Origin: Mycobacterium aquaticum
GTDB taxonomy: Bacteria; Actinomycetota; Actinomycetes; Mycobacteriales; Mycobacteriaceae
Assembly: GCF_002086485.1 (NCBI RefSeq)
Contig: NZ_MVHF01000056.1
Span: 1 to 52,387 of the forward strand
Direction of reading: 5' to 3'
DNA: 52,387 nt
Shown here: positions 1-7,223 of the stretch, piece after piece
Numbering within the stretch: position 1 is the stretch's first letter
Layout of the letters: every line of letters starts with the position of its first letter
Translations under genes and position numbers: made by a program
The notes under the pieces: generated by a model
Database searches by the model: none
Told to the model about the DNA's origin: nothing
What the model saw: only the letters and a program-made list of their open reading frames with translations

Positions 1-50
1 CCACCAACTACCAACCACCACCCTTCTAAAAGCGCAGCAGTCACACGACG

Positions 51-887
51 TCAGCCACCAAACCGGCCGGCGTACTCGCCGGGCGTCCAGCCCAGCATGG
101 CGCGGAAATCGTTGCTGAAATGCGCCTGGTCATACCAGCCGAGCCGGACCGCGAGATCGGCGAAGTCGATACCGGGCGTGCTCTCGATCTCCAGCGCCGC
201 CTGTTGCAGCCGATAGCGGCACAGCACCCATTTGACGGGCACGCCGACATACCGCCGGAATACTCGCTGCGTCGTGCGGGTGCTCCACGGCGCATGGGCC
301 ATCACCTGTTCGACACGGTGCAGCGTCGCATCTTCACGCATGCGGTCGAGCAACGGTGTCAGCGCTCGGTAGGTCGCGTCGGGCTCGCCGGCAAAGGCTC
401 CGACAGCGGAATCCAGCGCAGCGCCCGCCGAGGCCACATCGTCGTCGAGAACTATTGGCGCCCCGAATAATTCGTCGTCCACCGGAACGACTCTGCCCGT
501 CAAGTCAGCGGCATCCCTGCCGAACCGGGCGGTGAAACCGCCGGTATGGAATCGGGCGCCCACCACGGAGCCACGCCCGCTGATCGTGGTGCGGAAGACC
601 TGCGGCACCACACCGTGCACCAACGTGTTGGGCAACGAAACCCCGTGGCGGACGTCGTCGTCGCCCCATTCTCGGGTGATGTGCATCGCCGGAAAGGTGA
701 TGACGGTGCTCTCGAACGGTCCTTCTGTGCGCCGGTCCCAGCTCACCGACCAGAAGTGCTCGACGAACCGGGCGGCGTCCGGCGACGGCGCCCAGCGGTG
801 CAGATCGAACACCGAGCCGGTGCCCGCCCGGCCGACAACGCCGCGCACCGGCGCGGTCGATTCTGGCGCGTTTCTCCAAGCACCCAT
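51..887 (-). CDS. AraC-family transcriptional regulator
   Basis: A 278-residue regulator. The N-terminal part (about residues 15-170) resembles the sensor domain often found ahead of AraC-type DNA-binding domains. The last 80 or so residues hold the double helix-turn-helix, with the typical end FADLAVRLGWYDQAHFSNDF and then GWTPGEY. The frame is open further upstream to 1295, but that stretch lies antisense to the VOC gene and reads as low-complexity sequence, so the ATG at 887 (MGAW) is taken as the start. It is divergent from the VOC gene with only 27 bp between the starts, so it may regulate that gene. The effector is unknown. Confidence 0.85.
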   Translation of the reverse strand: MGAWRNAPESTAPVRGVVGRAGTGSVFDLHRWAPSPDAARFVEHFWSVSWDRRTEGPFESTVITFPAMHITREWGDDDVRHGVSLPNTLVHGVVPQVFRTTISGRGSVVGARFHTGGFTARFGRDAADLTGRVVPVDDELFGAPIVLDDDVASAGAALDSAVGAFAGEPDATYRALTPLLDRMREDATLHRVEQVMAHAPWSTRTTQRVFRRYVGVPVKWVLCRYRLQQAALEIESTPGIDFADLAVRLGWYDQAHFSNDFRAMLGWTPGEYAGRFGG

Positions 888-914
888 CGAACCCAGGCTA
901 CGAAACTGGGCCAC

Positions 915-1382
915 ATGACTGTGAAACCGATTCCCGACGGCTACACGAGCCTCACCCCGTTCCTGTGCCTGGACGGCGCCGCGGACGCCATCGATTTCTA
1001 CGTTTCCGTGTTCGGCGCCACCCTGGTGAGCAGGATGGACGGTCCCGACGGCACCGTCGCGCATGCTGAACTGGACTTCGGCAACGGGCGTCTGCAACTG
1101 GGCGATCCGCAGGACGCCTATCAAATTGCCGCGCCCGACAAGAACGCCTACGCCACCGGTTCGATCGCGTTCTACTGCGCCGACGCCGACGCGGTCACGG
1201 AACGTGCCGTGGCGGCCGGGGCCACCGTCCGCGAGCCGATCCAGACCTTCGTCACCGGCGACCGATTCGCGTCGATCATCGACCCGTTCGGTCAACGCTG
1301 GAGCGTGATGACCCGCGTCGAGGACGTCTCACCGGAGGAACAAGAGCGCCGCCTCAACGAATGGGCAGCCGCCAACAGCTGA
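915..1382 (+). CDS. VOC (glyoxalase/PhnB-like) family protein
   Basis: A 155-residue protein of the vicinal-oxygen-chelate superfamily, PhnB-like branch. It opens with a strand (SLTPFLCLDGAADAIDFY) and VFGATLVSRM, and the second half carries FYCADADAVTERAVAAGATV and the family's closing pattern DPFGQRWSVMTR. Such proteins are usually small metal-binding enzymes or resistance proteins; the substrate cannot be read from the sequence. The ATG at 915 is chosen because the upstream extension of this frame overlaps the divergent AraC gene. The neighbouring AraC regulator is its most likely controller. Confidence 0.85.
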   Translation: MTVKPIPDGYTSLTPFLCLDGAADAIDFYVSVFGATLVSRMDGPDGTVAHAELDFGNGRLQLGDPQDAYQIAAPDKNAYATGSIAFYCADADAVTERAVAAGATVREPIQTFVTGDRFASIIDPFGQRWSVMTRVEDVSPEEQERRLNEWAAANS

Positions 1383-1388
1383 GGCCCG

Positions 1389-2966
1389 CTACACCCAGTC
1401 GGCGACCAGGGTCCGTTTGACCTCGAAGCGCCGCAGCTTGCCCGACGACGTGCGGGGCAGCGCACCGGGTTTGACGAACACGACGTCGGCGGGCACGACA
1501 CCGCAGCCGGAGGCCACCTGCTGGATCACCCGGGTGCGGGCACCCGCCTCGTCGGGCCCGCGGAACTCGGCGGCGATCACCAGGCTGGGACGGATCGAGC
1601 CTTCCCCGACCCCGACGGCCACCACCGCGCCCTCCCGGACGCCGGGCACCTGGGCGGCGACCTGTTCGACCTCGGCGGGGAACACGTTGCGGCCGGCCAC
1701 GGTGATGATCTCCTTGGCCCGGCCGCACACCACCAGGCCACCGTCGATGAAGTAACCCAGATCGCCTGTGCGGAACCATTCCTCGGCATCGAGCGGTTGG
1801 CCGCCGAGGTACCCCGACATCATCGACGTACCCCGGATGACGACCTCACCGACCTCGCGGTCGGTTACTTCCACCGCGGCGTGTTCATGGGGCTCGATGC
1901 GTACCTCCATGCCCGCAATCGGCCCGCCCAGCACCACGTGCCGACGCGGCGAGGTCCCTTCGTCGGTGCGAAACACCGTCTCGTCCACCAACATTCCGAC
2001 GCCTGGCACGGGAACGGTTACCGCACAGGTGGATTCAGCCAGACCATACGAGGGTGCCAGGGCACCGGCAGAGAATCCGAACCGGGACATCTCGACCGCG
2101 AACCGCTCGGTCAGCTCACAGTCGACGGGTTCGCCGCCGTTGAGGGCGAAGCGAAGTGCGGAAAGGTCGATGCCGGTGACCCGGCGGGCGAACTTGCCGA
2201 TCATCCCGTAGGCCATGTTCGGCGCAGCGGTGCAGGTGGCCCGGCTCTCGGTGAGCCAGTTCAGCCAGCGGAACGGCGACGACTGGAACGCCGAGGTCGG
2301 CGCCTGCCACACCTCCACGCCGGCCACTGCGCCCGACATCAGAAAACTCAGACCCATGTCGTGATAGAGCGGCAGCCACGAACATCCCACTGTGTCCGCT
2401 GTGACACCGGTCCGCTCGTTGATGCCGGTCAGGTTGGCCAGCATCGCCTCGGGGGAAATCTGCACGGTCCGTGGTAAACCCGTCGATCCCGCGGTGCCCT
2501 GCAGGACCGCGACCGCTGCGAGCGCCTCCGGCGCGACGAAAGATGTGGACCGCCGGGCATGTGCCACACCGGCGAGATCGACGACCTGCGCAGTGTCGGC
2601 GACCTCGGTCAACCGCTCCAGATAGCTGCCCTGGCTCAGGACGCGTTGCACGCCGATACCGCCGAACCGATTCAACGTGTTGTGCGCCCACTGGGCGGCT
2701 TCGGCGCCGCGAACCGGCCCCGGCAAGATCGACACCGCCGCCCCGGCCAGGATCGAGCCGATGATCGCCGACACGAACTCCGCGGTGGGTTCACCGACCA
2801 GCCCGACGCGGTTCACACCATCGTCGAGCAACCGCTCGGCCGTGTTCTCGGCGCGAGCGAGAATCTCGGGCCACGGATAACGCGTCCACTCGCCATCCTC
2901 GAGCAGCACCAGATTCGCGGCGCTGGTTCCGAGTCGGACCGTCAAGGTCGCAGCCAAAGGATTCAT
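1389..2966 (-). CDS. MbtM/FadD33-like fatty acyl-AMP ligase
   Basis: A 525-residue adenylate-forming enzyme. Visible motifs are the P-loop-like QGTAGSTGLPR (about 155-165), the A5-type APSYGLAEST, FRTGDLGYF, VCGRAKEIITVAGRN and the C-terminal catalytic lysine region LPRTSSGKLRR. Stretches such as GLVGEPTAEF, GAAVSILPGPVRGA and SWLPLYHDMGL closely recall mycobactin acyl-AMP ligase MbtM (FadD33), which activates the fatty acid transferred to mycobactin; this is recognition from memory. No carrier protein, acyl-ACP dehydrogenase or mbt gene lies beside it, and no IdeR box was found upstream. A GGAGG sits 7 nt before the ATG. It could also load another carrier protein. Confidence 0.8.
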   Translation of the reverse strand: MNPLAATLTVRLGTSAANLVLLEDGEWTRYPWPEILARAENTAERLLDDGVNRVGLVGEPTAEFVSAIIGSILAGAAVSILPGPVRGAEAAQWAHNTLNRFGGIGVQRVLSQGSYLERLTEVADTAQVVDLAGVAHARRSTSFVAPEALAAVAVLQGTAGSTGLPRTVQISPEAMLANLTGINERTGVTADTVGCSWLPLYHDMGLSFLMSGAVAGVEVWQAPTSAFQSSPFRWLNWLTESRATCTAAPNMAYGMIGKFARRVTGIDLSALRFALNGGEPVDCELTERFAVEMSRFGFSAGALAPSYGLAESTCAVTVPVPGVGMLVDETVFRTDEGTSPRRHVVLGGPIAGMEVRIEPHEHAAVEVTDREVGEVVIRGTSMMSGYLGGQPLDAEEWFRTGDLGYFIDGGLVVCGRAKEIITVAGRNVFPAEVEQVAAQVPGVREGAVVAVGVGEGSIRPSLVIAAEFRGPDEAGARTRVIQQVASGCGVVPADVVFVKPGALPRTSSGKLRRFEVKRTLVADWV

Positions 2967-3142
2967 CGGGCAACCTCCACGCGAGCCACACAGTCATTGC
3001 TGGGCCTCCGATGCCGTGCATATTTGACGTCGCCGCAGGCCATACGGTGAAGGTACTCGCTCTTTGCCGAAAAGTGGCCTGCCCGATGGACGGTGAACCA
3101 GACGTCTTCGGCTGCCCTTTCGGTCACGGATAACGTGGCGGT

Positions 3143-3580
3143 ATGTCATGCGTGTTCTGTGCCATCGTCGCCGGTGAGGCCCCGGCCATCCGGACCTACG
3201 AAGACGACGACTACCTCGGCATCCTCGACATCCGGCCGTTCACGCGCGGCCACACCCTGGTGATCCCGAAAAAGCACACCGTCGACCTGACCGACACGCC
3301 ACCCGAGACCCTCGCGGGAATGGCCGTCGTCGGGCAGCGCATCGCCCGAGCTGCGCGTGAATCGGGGCTGCACGCCGACGGCACCAACATCGCCATCAAC
3401 GACGGCAAAGCGGCCTTCCAGAGCGTGTTCCACATCCACCTGCACGTGGTGCCGCGGCACGACGGCGACAAGCTGTCGTTTGCCAAGGGCGTGCTGATGC
3501 GGCGGGACCCCGATCGCGAGGGGTCGGCCCGCCTGCTGCGGGCGGCGTTGGCGCAACTCGATGAGTCTGCGCAAGATTGA
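3143..3580 (+). CDS. HIT family nucleotide hydrolase/transferase
   Basis: A 145-residue histidine-triad protein. It begins CVFCAIVAGEAPA, the usual HIT start with two cysteines. The catalytic triad reads HIHLHVVPRH near residues 97-106, preceded by NIAINDGKAAFQSVFH. Length and order match HINT/HIT enzymes, which hydrolyse nucleoside phosphoramidates or similar substrates in the cytosol. It corresponds by position and type to Rv1262c. The next gene (Ddn-like) starts 4 nt after its stop, so the two probably form an operon. Confidence 0.93.
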   Translation: MSCVFCAIVAGEAPAIRTYEDDDYLGILDIRPFTRGHTLVIPKKHTVDLTDTPPETLAGMAVVGQRIARAARESGLHADGTNIAINDGKAAFQSVFHIHLHVVPRHDGDKLSFAKGVLMRRDPDREGSARLLRAALAQLDESAQD

Positions 3581-3584
3581 GCCC

Positions 3585-4034
3585 ATGAGCATGCCATTGT
3601 GGGAGCGCTACATCGGTCTGCCGATGCTGATGCTGCACGACAAGGTCTACAAGGCCACCGACGGCCGGATCGGGCACCAGATCCCGGGTGGTCCGAAAGC
3701 GCTGATCATCCATACCGTCGGCGCCAAAACAGGGCTACCGCGCGCGAATTCGCTGACCTACGCGAAAGACGGCACCGACTACCTCGTGGTGGCGTCCAAG
3801 GGCGGCGACCCCACGGCACCCGGTTGGTACCACAACCTCAAGGCCAACCCGCAGGTCGAGATCAACGTCGGCCCCAAGCGGTTCGGCGTGACGGCCAAAC
3901 CGGTGCTGCCCGGTGACCCCGACTACCCGCGGTTGTGGGAGATCGTCAACAACATGCCGGGCAACAAGGACCGCTACAAGGCGTATCAGAAGCGCACGAC
4001 GCGGCCCATACCCGTCGTGGTGCTGTCGCCTTAG
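3585..4034 (+). CDS. F420H2-dependent Ddn-like (nitroreductase family) protein
   Basis: A 149-residue protein of the deazaflavin-dependent nitroreductase family (split beta-barrel). Typical features are ALIIHTVGAKTGLPR, TDYLVVASKGGDPTAPGWYHNL and NPQVEI. Relatives use reduced F420 to reduce quinones or nitro compounds. It matches Rv1261c in type and place. An alternative ATG at 3561 would overlap the HIT gene by 20 nt; 3585 is preferred because it gives the family length. Its stop overlaps the stop of the convergent LLM gene by 4 nt. Confidence 0.88.
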   Translation: MSMPLWERYIGLPMLMLHDKVYKATDGRIGHQIPGGPKALIIHTVGAKTGLPRANSLTYAKDGTDYLVVASKGGDPTAPGWYHNLKANPQVEINVGPKRFGVTAKPVLPGDPDYPRLWEIVNNMPGNKDRYKAYQKRTTRPIPVVVLSP

Positions 4035-5080
4035 AACAACTCCTTGGCGAGCAACTCGAGGGTGGTGTCGCGGGCGGTCGCGGTGGCCGGGTCGGCACCG
4101 CGGCGCGCCGAGGCGACCGGGTTGACCATCACCTCGTCGACCCCGAACTCCTCGGCCAGTGCCCTCACCTGATCGGCGGCCTCGGTCGGCGACCCCACGA
4201 CGGCGCGACGCAGGCCGGAAGCCACCACGGCTTCGGCTTGCGGGGTCATCGTGGTGGCCTCGGCGTCCTCCACCAGATCGAGCGGGCCCAGCGGCTGCCC
4301 GGTGCGCAGCCGGCCCATCATCTGCAACTGGGGCAGCAGCAAAGCCTTTGCCTCATCGGTGGTTTCGGCGACGACGGCGTTGACGGTCAGGAAGGTCAAC
4401 GGTTCGGCGAGGTGCTGGCTGGGCTGGAACTCGTCGCGGTAGATCTCCAGCGCCTCGGCGGTGCCCTGCCCGGAGAAGTGATGGGCGAACACATACGGCA
4501 ACCCCTTGGCAGCAGCCAGGTGCGCGGAGTACATCGAGGACCCCAGCAGCCACATCCGAGGTTCGCTGGCTGCGGCAGGCGTCGCCTTGAGGACGTAGTT
4601 CTCGCGCAGCAGGTCCCGCGGCAACGGCACCCGCACCCCGCGGGTGCCCATCAGCGCCATCACATCGTCGAGGTACTGCGGGAACGCTTCGATGTCACGA
4701 TCATCGCGGCCGGCGGCCCCGCGCAGCGCCAGCGACGTCACGGGATCTGAGCCCGGCGCGCGACCGATGCCGAGGTCGATACGGCCGGGATGCGCGGCCT
4801 CAAGGAGCGCGAACTGTTCGGCCACGGCCAGCGGCGCGTGGTTGGGCAGCATCACGCCGCCCGAGCCCAGCCGCAGCTGTGACGTGTGGGCCGCCAGATG
4901 CGCGATCAGCACAGGCGGGCTGGTGGCCGCCACCGCCGCCATGTTGTGGTGTTCGGCGACCCAGTAGCGCGTGTAGCCGAGCCGGTCGGCGGTCTGCGCG
5001 AGGTGCGTCGTGGCGGTCAGCGCGTCGGCAGTGGTCTGATCGGTGCGCACCGGGACGAGGTCGAGGACAGAAAGCCGCAT
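4031..5080 (-). CDS. LLM-class flavin/F420-dependent oxidoreductase
   Basis: A 349-residue luciferase-like monooxygenase fold protein. It shows the family's early pattern YWVAEHHNMAAVAATSP, then LRLGSGGVMLPNHAPL and DLGIGRAPGSDP, as in the YhbW/MsnO8 subgroup. Such enzymes bind FMN or F420; the substrate is unknown. It lies 13 nt downstream of udgB on the same strand and is probably cotranscribed with it. The 3' end overlaps the convergent Ddn-like gene by 4 nt. Confidence 0.9.
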   Translation of the reverse strand: MRLSVLDLVPVRTDQTTADALTATTHLAQTADRLGYTRYWVAEHHNMAAVAATSPPVLIAHLAAHTSQLRLGSGGVMLPNHAPLAVAEQFALLEAAHPGRIDLGIGRAPGSDPVTSLALRGAAGRDDRDIEAFPQYLDDVMALMGTRGVRVPLPRDLLRENYVLKATPAAASEPRMWLLGSSMYSAHLAAAKGLPYVFAHHFSGQGTAEALEIYRDEFQPSQHLAEPLTFLTVNAVVAETTDEAKALLLPQLQMMGRLRTGQPLGPLDLVEDAEATTMTPQAEAVVASGLRRAVVGSPTEAADQVRALAEEFGVDEVMVNPVASARRGADPATATARDTTLELLAKELF

Positions 5081-5093
5081 GACAGCGTCAACG

Positions 5094-5942
5094 TCATGGC
5101 CGGCCGGGTTCGTTCCCGACTGCGATGCGGCGGGCCGTGACGAAGATGTCGTCGAGCATCGCCGCGGTGAGCCGGCCGGTGAAGGTGTTCTGCTGGCTCG
5201 GGTGGAAGCAGCCCAGCAGCGTCACCTCGCCGAAGGCGCCGGTGAGCGTGGCGGTGACGCCGTGGCCGAACTTGGGTGCCGGGCGCTGCGGCGCGCCGAT
5301 CATGTCCAACGCAGAACGCCAGGCGAAGCCGCCGAGCGCGACGATTACGCCCACGCTTTCGCCGACCAGTCGCCATTCGGCGTCCAACCAGGGCGCACAG
5401 GTGGCGCGCTCGGCTGGGGTGGGGGCGTTGCCGGGTGGGGCGCAGCGGACGGCGGCGGCCATGCGGGTGTCGATGAGGCGCAGGCCGTCGGCGGCGTCGA
5501 CCGAGTGTTCCTGGCTGGCCAAGCCGACCCGGTGCAGTGCGGCGAACAGGAAGTCCCCGGATCGGTCTCCGGTGAAGACGCGCCCGGTCCGGTTGGCGCC
5601 GTGCGCGGCCGGGGCCAACCCAACGATCAGGATCCGCGGATGCTCCGAACCCAGCCCGGTCGCGGGTCTGCCCCAATACGGCTGATCGGTGAAGGACTTT
5701 CGTTTGACCACGGCGACCTCTTCACGCCACGCCACGAGCCGTGGGCAGGCCCGGCACACCGATACCCGCGCGTCGAGTTCACCGACGGAGTCGGCGCCTG
5801 CGGCCAGGCGCCGTACGCGCGGCGCGGTTCGCGCCACCGGTGTGTCGGGGTCGGCGGGGTCGCCGGGCCAGCCCGCGCCGGGCGGCACCGGTGAGTCGAA
5901 GAGGTTCCCGGTCCTGGGATGAGGCAGTTGAGCCCGCTGCAC
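5094..5942 (-). CDS. udgB: Uracil-DNA glycosylase family 5 (UdgB)
   Basis: A family 5 (UDGb) glycosylase of about 282 residues that removes uracil, hypoxanthine and related damaged bases from DNA. The active-site motif reads GLAPAAHGANRTGRVFTGD and the second motif GCFHPSQQN. Four cysteines (CRAC near the N-terminus, then VRCAPPGN and TCAPW) fit the 4Fe-4S cluster of families 4 and 5. It corresponds to Rv1259. There is no ATG in the right place: GTG at 5942 (codons for VQRAQLPHP) or GTG at 5960 are the candidates, and 5942 gives the N-terminus most like the homologue. The frame runs open to 6647, antisense to tap, which is not coding. Confidence 0.88.
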   Translation of the reverse strand: MQRAQLPHPRTGNLFDSPVPPGAGWPGDPADPDTPVARTAPRVRRLAAGADSVGELDARVSVCRACPRLVAWREEVAVVKRKSFTDQPYWGRPATGLGSEHPRILIVGLAPAAHGANRTGRVFTGDRSGDFLFAALHRVGLASQEHSVDAADGLRLIDTRMAAAVRCAPPGNAPTPAERATCAPWLDAEWRLVGESVGVIVALGGFAWRSALDMIGAPQRPAPKFGHGVTATLTGAFGEVTLLGCFHPSQQNTFTGRLTAAMLDDIFVTARRIAVGNEPGRP

Positions 5943-5984
5943 CCGTCCACTGTGCCCCACGGTGTTAGATTCGCCGCGATAGCC

Positions 5985-7223
5985 ATGACCGAGACCAAGC
6001 GCGGCCCACTGCTGTTGATCCTGTTCGCCGCATTGATGGCAGGCGCGGGCAACGGCATCTCGATGGTGGCGTTCCCCTGGTTGGTGTTGCAGCGCAACGG
6101 ATCTGCGCTCGACGCCGCGATCGTCGCGATGGCCGCGACGCTGCCGCTGCTGGCCGCGACGCTGATCGCGGGGGCGGCCGTTGACTATCTCGGCCGGCGG
6201 CGCGTGTCGATGCTCTCCGACGTGCTCTCGGGCATCTCGGTCGCGACGGTGCCGGTGCTGGCGCTGGTGTTCGGCGTGCAGGCGATCAACGTCGTCGTGC
6301 TGGCTGTGCTTGCGGCCTTCGGGGCGTTCTTCGACCCGGCCGGCATGACCGCGCGCCAGACCATGCTGCCCGAGGCCGCCGAACGGGCCGGCTGGAGCCT
6401 GGACCACGCCAACAGCGTGTACGAGGCCGCGTTCAGCCTGGCCTACATCGTCGGCCCCGGCATCGGCGGCCTGCTCATCGCGGCGATCGGCGGGATCAAC
6501 ACCATGTGGGTGACAGCCGCGACGTTCGTCTGCTCGCTGGCGGCCATCGCGGTGCTGCGATTGGAGGGTGCAGGCACGCCCGACCGGGACGCGTTGCCCG
6601 ACGGGGTGTGGTCGGGCATCGTCGAAGGCCTGCGATTCGTCTGGCACACACCGGTGCTGCGCACTCTGGCGATCATCGACCTGGTCGCCACCGGCTTGTA
6701 CATGCCGATGGAGAGCGTGCTGTTCCCCAAGTACTTCACCGACCGTGATGAGCCCGCCGAGCTGGGCTGGGTGTTGATGGCCATGAGCATCGGCGGGTTG
6801 GTGGGCGCGCTCGGGTATGCCGTGGTGTCGAAATATCTGAGCCGACGCGCCACCATGCTCACCGCCGTGATCACCCTCGGCGTGGCGATGACGGTGGTCG
6901 CCTTCCTGCCGCCCCTGCCGCTGATCCTGACGATGTGCGCGATCGTGGGCCTGGTCTACGGGCCGATCGCGCCGATCGCCAATTACGTCATGCAGACCAG
7001 GTCACCGCAGCATCTGCGCGGCCGGGTGGTCGGCGTGATGGGTTCACTGGCCTACGCCGCCGGTCCGTTGGGCCTGGTGGTCGCCGGTCCGATGGCCGAT
7101 CACGCCGGGCTGCACGCCACGTTCCTGGCCCTGGCTCTGCCGATGCTGCTGCTCGGCGTGGTCGCGATCTTCCTGCCTGCCCTACGGCAGTTGGATCGCA
7201 CCGAACCCGGTCCCGCCGCTTAG
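5985..7223 (+). CDS. tap: Tap-type MFS drug efflux pump
   Basis: A 412-residue, 12-helix major facilitator with the drug-efflux layout: helix 1 LLLILFAALMAGAGNGISM, motif A YLGRRRVSM after helix 2, and a helix-4/5 region with SLAYIVGPGIGGLL. Length and position match the mycobacterial Tap pump (Rv1258c), known for low-level tetracycline and aminoglycoside export. The ATG at 5985 follows a possible -10 element TAGATT (5966-5971) by 13 nt, so the leader would be very short. It is divergent from udgB. Its stop overlaps by 4 nt the stop of the SIR2-Nudix gene coming from the other strand. Confidence 0.85.
   Translation: MTETKRGPLLLILFAALMAGAGNGISMVAFPWLVLQRNGSALDAAIVAMAATLPLLAATLIAGAAVDYLGRRRVSMLSDVLSGISVATVPVLALVFGVQAINVVVLAVLAAFGAFFDPAGMTARQTMLPEAAERAGWSLDHANSVYEAAFSLAYIVGPGIGGLLIAAIGGINTMWVTAATFVCSLAAIAVLRLEGAGTPDRDALPDGVWSGIVEGLRFVWHTPVLRTLAIIDLVATGLYMPMESVLFPKYFTDRDEPAELGWVLMAMSIGGLVGALGYAVVSKYLSRRATMLTAVITLGVAMTVVAFLPPLPLILTMCAIVGLVYGPIAPIANYVMQTRSPQHLRGRVVGVMGSLAYAAGPLGLVVAGPMADHAGLHATFLALALPMLLLGVVAIFLPALRQLDRTEPGPAA

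Noticed and set aside
2967..3142. IdeR box for the MbtM-like gene
   Set aside because: Searched by eye for TTAGGTTAG/CTAACCTAA halves; none found.
5943..6647. Upstream extension of the udgB frame to 517 residues
   Set aside because: It lies antisense to tap, reads as His/Arg/Gly-rich nonsense, and the UDGb domain starts near 5942.
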